Assembly: GCF_017916505.1 (NCBI RefSeq)
Contig: NZ_JAFMSZ010000004.1
Coordinates: forward strand, 186,001 to 250,000
Source: Naasia sp. SYSU D00057
GTDB taxonomy: Bacteria > Actinomycetota > Actinomycetes > Actinomycetales > Microbacteriaceae
Length of the DNA stretch: 64,000 nt
Direction: 5' to 3'
The notes beneath the pieces were generated by a model, which worked only from the letters and a program-made list of their open reading frames with translations, had not been told where the DNA came from and did no database searches. The stretch's first letter is position 1. Every line of letters begins with the position of its first letter. The translations under genes and the position numbers were made by a program. This document shows positions 59,185-64,000 of this stretch, in pieces.

Positions 59185-59967
59185 GTGCCGCCCGTTTCGG
59201 GCGACGCCCAATGGGTCGCCCCGGTCGTTCCGCTCTTCGGGCGGGACGACCGGGGGCGTCCAGCGGACGCTCCGCCGAAGCAGCAGGCTGAGCAGGAGCA
59301 GGAGCAGGACTCCGGCGAGGCATCGCCTCCGTTCTTGTCACCGGCCCCGGTGCGCGCTCCGATCACCTTCGCCGGCATGTTCCCGTCGGAAGCCGCCGAG
59401 TCCGCCGAGACTGACCGATCCCCGGCTGACCGGTCCGCCGAGCCGCGGGAGGCAACTGCGGACGAGACCCACGCCGCCGGCCGGTCTGACCGGGCCGCCG
59501 AGCGCGCTGCTCGCCGCGCACAGAACGTCAGCGTCTCGGCGCTCGCCCGGCGCGGCATGTCTGTCGCCGAGCTCCGCGACACGCTCGCCCAGCGCGGCAT
59601 CGACTCCGAGGACGCGGAGGCGGAGATCGAGCGCCTCGTCGAGAGTCGCTACCTCGACGACGTCCGGCTCGCCGAGTCGGTCGTGCGCACTGAGACCGAG
59701 CGCAAAGGCAAGGGCCGCTCCGCCGTGGTCGCCGAGCTGCGCCGCCGCAAAGTGGCGGACGAGGCCATCGAGGCCGCGCTCGAGGAGATCGACGACGAGG
59801 AGGAGCGGGAGCTCGCCGTCGCCGTCGCCCGGAAGCGGGCCCGCCAGCTGACGAGCTACGACGAGCAGACGGCCCGTCGCCGGCTCGCGGGCTTCCTGCA
59901 GCGGCGCGGCTTCTCCGGCTCCGTGCTGCAGCACGCGCTGGACGCCGCCCTCCGCCCCGAGGACTGA
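59185..59967 (+). CDS. recX: Regulatory protein RecX with long N-terminal extension
   Basis: A 260-residue protein. The RecX helical repeats occupy residues 115-260 ([22 protein letters not shown], then [16 protein letters not shown] and [14 protein letters not shown]). The first 105 residues are Gln/Glu/Pro/Ala-rich and not part of the family core. GTG lies 1 nt after the recA stop, so translation is coupled. RecX caps and inhibits RecA filaments. A start near residue 105 would give a normal-sized RecX but lacks a good site. Confidence 0.88.
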   Translation: MPPVSGDAQWVAPVVPLFGRDDRGRPADAPPKQQAEQEQEQDSGEASPPFLSPAPVRAPITFAGMFPSEAAESAETDRSPADRSAEPREATADETHAAGRSDRAAERAARRAQNVSVSALARRGMSVAELRDTLAQRGIDSEDAEAEIERLVESRYLDDVRLAESVVRTETERKGKGRSAVVAELRRRKVADEAIEAALEEIDDEEERELAVAVARKRARQLTSYDEQTARRRLAGFLQRRGFSGSVLQHALDAALRPED

Positions 59968-59994
59968 CCTGGCCCGAACGGCGGGCCGATGAGG

Positions 59995-60538
59995 CTCAGC
60001 AGGGACTGAACCGGGCTCCAGCAGGCAGGAGTGGCTCCAGCAGGAACGGGGAAGCTTTCAGCAGGAACGGAGTCAGGTTCGTCAGGCGCGGCGTGGCTTC
60101 AGCAGGAACGGAGCCGGGTTCAGCAGGCACGGGGTGGCTCCACCAGGAACGGAGTCAGGTTCAGCAGGCACGGAGTGGCTCCAGCAGGCGTCGCAGGCCC
60201 GGTTTTGCCTGCTGAACCCCTCGGGTGCCTGCTGAACGGGTGGAAGTCCCTGCTCGGTCAGCTGCCACGGGCCGGGCGGACGCATACCCTGCCCAGAAGT
60301 CGGCACGGCCCTGCTTCAGCAGGCACTCAACCGGGCTCAGCAGGCACGAAGCGGCTTCAGCAGGCACCAGGGGCCCGGTTTTGCCTGCTGAAGCCCTCGG
60401 ATGCCTGCTGAACCCAGCGAATCTGCCTGCTGAAGCGCTCCGAAGCCGGCGGAACCTGACCGGACGTGCCTGCCGAAGACCTCGGTGCCTGCCGAAGGCC
60501 TCGAGTGCCTGCTGAACCCAGCGCGAGTTCCGGCTGAA
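59995..60538. repeat. Phased CCTGCTGAA arrays, locus E (two units)
   Basis: This 660-bp gap between recX and miaB is the largest locus. Unit 1 has ten TTCAGCAGG-type copies (59995, 60017, 60036, 60057, 60078, 60098, 60119, 60139, 60160, 60180), spaced 19-22 bp with a mean near 20.6, then three CCTGCTGAA-type copies (60208, 60228, 60249). Unit 2 has three (60315, 60336, 60356), then seven (60384, 60404, 60426, 60469, 60488, 60508, 60530). Both switches are exactly 28 bp centre to centre. A 21-bp segment is identical at 60196 and 60372. Confidence 0.9.
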
Positions 60539-60613
60539 CCCGCCTCGCCGTCGCGGCCGCGGCATCCCGAGGGCGCGCAGACCGCCGGACGGATGGGCCG
60601 CCGCGCCGCGACG

Positions 60614-60619
60614 TACACT
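60614..60619 (+). promoter_or_regulatory. -10 box of miaB
   Basis: TACACT, 8 nt before the GTG at 60628; it argues against the TTG at 60619. Confidence 0.55.
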
Positions 60620-60627
60620 TGCCGATC

Positions 60628-62148
60628 GTGAGCATGACCGCCGAACGGATCGAGACCGCGGACGCCGTCCGCCCGCGCACCTACGAGGTCCGCACCTACG
60701 GCTGTCAGATGAACGTGCACGACTCCGAGCGGCTGAGCGGATCGCTCGAGGCCGCCGGCTACGTCCGCGCCGACGGGGTCGAGCCGGACGTCGTCGTCAT
60801 CAACACCTGCGCCGTCCGCGAGAACGCGGACAACAAGCTCTACGGCAACCTCGGCCACCTCGCCTCCATCAAGCGGGGGCACGCGGGCATGCAGATCGCC
60901 GTCGGCGGCTGCCTCGCGCAGAAGGACAAGAACGTCATCCTCGAGAAGGCGCCCTGGGTCGACGTCGTCTTCGGCACGCACAACATGGGCTCGCTGCCGA
61001 GCCTCCTCGAGCGCGCCCGGCACAACGGCGAGGCCCAGCTCGAGATCCTCGAGTCGCTCGAGGTCTTCCCGTCGACGCTGCCCACCAAGCGGGAGTCCAC
61101 CTACAGCGGCTGGGTCTCCATCTCGGTCGGCTGCAACAACACCTGCACCTTCTGCATCGTCCCGACGCTGCGCGGCAAGGAGAAGGACCGCCGGCCGGGC
61201 GAGATCCTCGCCGAGGTGCAGGCGCTCGTCGACGACGGCGCCATCGAGGTCACGCTGCTCGGCCAGAACGTCAACTCCTACGGGGTGGAGTTCGGCGACC
61301 GCCAGGCGTTCGGCAAGCTGCTGCGCGCCGCCGGTGCCATCGAGGGCCTGCAGCGCATCCGCTTCACCAGTCCGCACCCTGCGGCGTTCACCGACGACGT
61401 CATCGACGCGATGGCGGAGACGCCGTCCGTCATGCCGCAGCTGCACATGCCGCTCCAGTCCGGCTCCGACCGCATCCTCAAGGCGATGCGCCGCTCCTAC
61501 CGGTCGGAGCGCTTCCTCGGCATCCTCGACCGGGTCCGCGCTCGCATCCCGGACGCCGCCATCAGCACCGACATCATCGTCGGCTTCCCGGGGGAGACCG
61601 AGGAGGACTTCCAGGACACCCTGCGGGTCGTCGAGCAGGCACGCTTCGCGTCCGCCTTCACGTTCCAGTACTCCATCCGCCCCGGCACCCCGGCCGCGAG
61701 CATGCCCGACCAGCTGCCCAAGGCCGTCGTGCAGGAGCGCTACGAGCGCCTCGTCGAGCTGCAGGAGCGCATCTCCTGGGAGGAGAACCTGCGCCAGGTC
61801 GGGCGTCGGGTCGAGGTGCTCGTCTCCACCGGCGAGGGGCGCAAGGACGGCACCACGCACCGGCTCAGCGGGCGGGCCCGCGACAGCCGGCTCGTGCACT
61901 TCGAGGTGCCCGCCGGATCGCCGGTGCCGCGCCCCGGCGACCTCGTCGACGTGACGATCACGCACGCCGCGCCGTTCCACCTGCTGGCCGACGACCCGAC
62001 GGGCGCGCCGCTCGCGATCACCGCCACCCGCGCCGGCGACGCGTGGGATCGCGCGGAGGCCGAGTCCTGCGGGATGCCCGCGGCCGACGCGCCCGCGACG
62101 CGCGGTCCGGTCTCGCTCGGCCTGCCGAGCCTCCGCATCGGACGGTGA
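60628..62148 (+). CDS. miaB: tRNA-2-methylthio-N6-dimethylallyladenosine synthase
   Basis: A 506-residue radical SAM methylthiotransferase acting on A37 of tRNA. The N-terminal UPF0004 domain has Cys in [23 protein letters not shown] and GGCLAQ. The radical SAM cluster is [12 protein letters not shown] (CxxxCxxC) near residue 170. A TRAM domain closes the protein. It acts after MiaA, encoded next with a GTGA overlap. GTG at 60628 is preferred; ATG at 60634 is possible. Confidence 0.96.
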   Translation: MSMTAERIETADAVRPRTYEVRTYGCQMNVHDSERLSGSLEAAGYVRADGVEPDVVVINTCAVRENADNKLYGNLGHLASIKRGHAGMQIAVGGCLAQKDKNVILEKAPWVDVVFGTHNMGSLPSLLERARHNGEAQLEILESLEVFPSTLPTKRESTYSGWVSISVGCNNTCTFCIVPTLRGKEKDRRPGEILAEVQALVDDGAIEVTLLGQNVNSYGVEFGDRQAFGKLLRAAGAIEGLQRIRFTSPHPAAFTDDVIDAMAETPSVMPQLHMPLQSGSDRILKAMRRSYRSERFLGILDRVRARIPDAAISTDIIVGFPGETEEDFQDTLRVVEQARFASAFTFQYSIRPGTPAASMPDQLPKAVVQERYERLVELQERISWEENLRQVGRRVEVLVSTGEGRKDGTTHRLSGRARDSRLVHFEVPAGSPVPRPGDLVDVTITHAAPFHLLADDPTGAPLAITATRAGDAWDRAEAESCGMPAADAPATRGPVSLGLPSLRIGR

Positions 62149-63077
62149 CCGCCGACCTCGTCGCGGTCGTCGGCCCGACGGGAACGGGCAAGACGGCGCT
62201 CTCGCTCGACATCGCCGAGGCGCTCAGGGCGGCGGGCCGGCGGGCCGAGATCGTCAACGCGGACGCCATGCAGCTCTACCGCGGCATGGACATCGGCACG
62301 GCGAAGCTGCCGCCCACGGAGCGTCGCGGCATCCCGCACCACCTCTTCGACGTGCTCGACGTGACCGAGACGTCGACGGTCGCCGACTACCAGCGCGACG
62401 CGCGCGCCGCCGTCGACGAGATCCAGGCGCGGGGCGGAGTGCCGATCCTCGTCGGCGGCTCGGGGCTCTACCTCTCCGCGGTCCTCCACGACTTCCGATT
62501 CCCCGGCACCGACGCCGCGGTGCGGCAGCGGCTCGAGGCGGAGCTCGCCGAGCAGGGGAGCGGCGCGATGTGGCAGCGCCTGCGCGTGAGCGACCCGGAC
62601 GCCGCGGCCTCCATCGACCCCGGCAACGGGCGCCGCGTCGTGCGGGCGCTCGAGGTGATCGAGATCACCGGGCTGCCCTATTCGGCGAGCCTGCCGGACG
62701 AGTCGCTGCAGTGGCGGCCCGCCCGGGTGCTCCTCCTCGACGTGCCCGACGAGCGCCGTCCCGAGCTCAAGGAGCGGCTGGCCGTACGGGCCCGGACGAT
62801 GTTCGACGAGGGCCTCCTCGACGAGGTGCGGGGGCTCCTCACAGTGGGCCTCGAGCGCGGCACCACCGCCCGCCGGGCCATCGGCTACGCCCAGGCCGTC
62901 GACGTCCTGCAGGGGCGGCGCGAGCTGCCCGAGGCGATCGAGGAGACGATCCAGCTCACCTGGCGCTACGTGCGCCGTCAGCGGTCCTGGTTCGCCCGCT
63001 GGGGCGAGGCCGTGCGGCTCGAGGCGGGCGGCCCGGACGTGCTCGGCCGGGCACTCGACGCCGTCGCGCGCGAATAG
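62145..63077 (+). CDS. miaA: tRNA dimethylallyltransferase
   Basis: A 310-residue enzyme that prenylates A37 of tRNA, giving the substrate of MiaB. The P loop is [13 protein letters not shown] near residues 8-20, then [18 protein letters not shown] and the RRAIGYAQ stretch near 245. The GTG is inside the miaB stop, so the two are coupled. The frame is open upstream within miaB, but this start gives the standard length. Confidence 0.96.
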   Translation: MTADLVAVVGPTGTGKTALSLDIAEALRAAGRRAEIVNADAMQLYRGMDIGTAKLPPTERRGIPHHLFDVLDVTETSTVADYQRDARAAVDEIQARGGVPILVGGSGLYLSAVLHDFRFPGTDAAVRQRLEAELAEQGSGAMWQRLRVSDPDAAASIDPGNGRRVVRALEVIEITGLPYSASLPDESLQWRPARVLLLDVPDERRPELKERLAVRARTMFDEGLLDEVRGLLTVGLERGTTARRAIGYAQAVDVLQGRRELPEAIEETIQLTWRYVRRQRSWFARWGEAVRLEAGGPDVLGRALDAVARE

Positions 63078-63080
63078 GGT
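63075..63080 (+). promoter_or_regulatory. -10 box of leaderless dapF
   Basis: TAGGGT begins with the TAG stop of miaA and lies 7 nt before the ATG at 63088. Confidence 0.6.
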
Positions 63081-63087
63081 TGAGGCC

Positions 63088-63963
63088 ATGACGAGGATCG
63101 CCTTCACCAAGGGGCACGGCACCGGCAACGACTTCGTGCTGATCGCCGACCCCGAGGGCGAGCTGGACCTCAGCCCGGAGCAGGTGGCCGCCATCTGCGA
63201 CCGCCACTTCGGTGTCGGCGCCGACGGCATCCTCCGCGCCGTGCGCTCCCGCAGCATCGGCGCGGGCGCCGCGGCCCTCGCCGAGGAGCCGCGCGCCGAG
63301 TGGTTCATGGACTACCGGAACGCCGACGGCAGCATCGCCGAGATGTGCGGCAACGGAATCCGCGTCTTCACCCGCTTCCTGCTGGACGAGGGGCACGCCG
63401 TGCTGCACGAGGGGAGCACCCTCCCCATCGGCACCCGGGGCGGCGTCCGCGACCTGCAGCGCGCCGGCATCGGCTTCTCGGTCGACCTCGGCCGCTGGCG
63501 CCTGCAGCCGGGGGAGACGCTCGTCTCCGTGCGCGACCTGCCCGTCGCGCGCCCCGGCGTCGGCATCACCCTCCCCAACCCGCACATCGTCATCGCGGTC
63601 GCCGACGAGGCAGAGCTCGCGGGCGCCGACCTGACGGTCGCCCCGACGCTCGACCCCAACCCCGCGGAGGGCGCGAACGTCGAGCTCGTCCTGCCCCGCG
63701 AGCCGCTCGTCCGCGACGGGGTCGGTCGCATCCGCATGCGCGTGCACGAGCGCGGCAGCGGCGAGACCCTCTCCTGCGGCACGGGGGCGGCTGCCGCCGC
63801 CCTCGCGACCCGCCACTGGGCGGGCGTGGGCGCCCCGAACGTCTGGCGTCTGGAGGTGCCGGGCGGCGTCCTCGGCGTCCGGATGTTCCCCACTCAGGAT
63901 GGCGAGCACGTCGCCCTCAGCGGCCCCGCCGACCTCGTGTTCTCGGGGGAGCTCGAGGTCTAG
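63088..63963 (+). CDS. dapF: Diaminopimelate epimerase
   Basis: A 291-residue racemase that converts LL- to meso-diaminopimelate for peptidoglycan and lysine. The two catalytic Cys are Cys87 ([11 protein letters not shown]) and Cys230 ([11 protein letters not shown]). The GTGNDFV motif opens the protein. It follows miaA as in mycobacteria. Its stop lies 37 bp before the window end; nothing further is visible. Confidence 0.97.
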   Translation: MTRIAFTKGHGTGNDFVLIADPEGELDLSPEQVAAICDRHFGVGADGILRAVRSRSIGAGAAALAEEPRAEWFMDYRNADGSIAEMCGNGIRVFTRFLLDEGHAVLHEGSTLPIGTRGGVRDLQRAGIGFSVDLGRWRLQPGETLVSVRDLPVARPGVGITLPNPHIVIAVADEAELAGADLTVAPTLDPNPAEGANVELVLPREPLVRDGVGRIRMRVHERGSGETLSCGTGAAAAALATRHWAGVGAPNVWRLEVPGGVLGVRMFPTQDGEHVALSGPADLVFSGELEV

Positions 63964-64000
63964 CCTCCGCTCGGCGCGGGCGAAACGTCGTGCCCGCGGG

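Noticed and set aside
59968-60627. Attachment site or integron attC sites at locus E
   Set aside because: No integrase gene, cassette-like genes or flanking duplication are present, and the same motif recurs at four other loci.
1-64000. tRNA or rRNA genes
   Set aside because: No T-loop or acceptor-stem pattern and no rRNA segment was found on reading both strands by eye; a covariance-model scan would settle this.

Overview
The window is about 71% G+C and densely coded. Short intergenic gaps, many GTG starts and a conserved block of actinobacterial housekeeping genes point to a high-GC actinobacterium. The gene order rpsO, pnp, M16 peptidase, dapB, thyX, dapA, rnj, ftsK, pgsA, cinA-type gene, clgR-type gene, DUF3046, recA, recX, miaB, miaA, dapF and the REP-like palindromes fit the family Microbacteriaceae best; this placement is inference. 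No rRNA, tRNA, prophage, insertion sequence or CRISPR array was found.

Layout. 1-9.9 kb: MDR oxidoreductase, CHAD protein, aspartase, then a convergent block of ligD, a YihY/BrkB membrane protein and a hendecad-repeat YtxH-like protein, with ku divergent from ligD (a two-gene NHEJ system). 9.9-23 kb: accessory metabolism, membrane proteases (PrsW, M50, MarP), an FKBP, a MarR-controlled FMN reductase, HelR, apt, a siderophore-interacting protein. 23-36 kb: rpsO and pnp separated by a tandem pair of secreted paralogues, hydrolases, an LLM/FMN-reductase pair and a FUSC-type protein; pnp has a structured leader. 35-39 kb: two aldo/keto reductases and a TetR regulator. 39-48 kb: M16 peptidase, lysine/cell-wall genes dapB and dapA, thyX and rnj. 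48-52 kb: a MacAB-like export operon, a GNAT protein and a lipoprotein. 52-64 kb: ftsK to dapF, with recA behind a LexA-type box.

Functional threads. Three diaminopimelate genes (dapB, dapA, dapF) are dispersed in the same direction. DNA repair is represented by LigD/Ku, RecA/RecX and FtsK. RNA turnover is represented by PNPase and RNase J, and RNA polymerase rescue by HelR. Many genes lack a Shine-Dalgarno sequence and instead have a TANNNT box 6-8 nt before the start codon, which indicates leaderless transcription and fixes many starts.

The most unusual signal is non-coding. Five intergenic loci (15.7, 38.0, 41.25, 52.77 and 60.2 kb) carry about 58 copies of a 9-bp motif, TTCAGCAGG or its complement CCTGCTGAA. 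Same-orientation copies are spaced about 20-21 bp centre to centre. Wherever TTCAGCAGG copies give way to CCTGCTGAA copies the inner pair is exactly 28 bp apart, in all seven cases, although the spacer sequence differs. This fixed geometry suggests an unrecognised DNA-protein array or a nested-hairpin RNA. A second inverted quartet with a different motif (CCGARTGC, spacing 19-24-19) lies next to the third locus.
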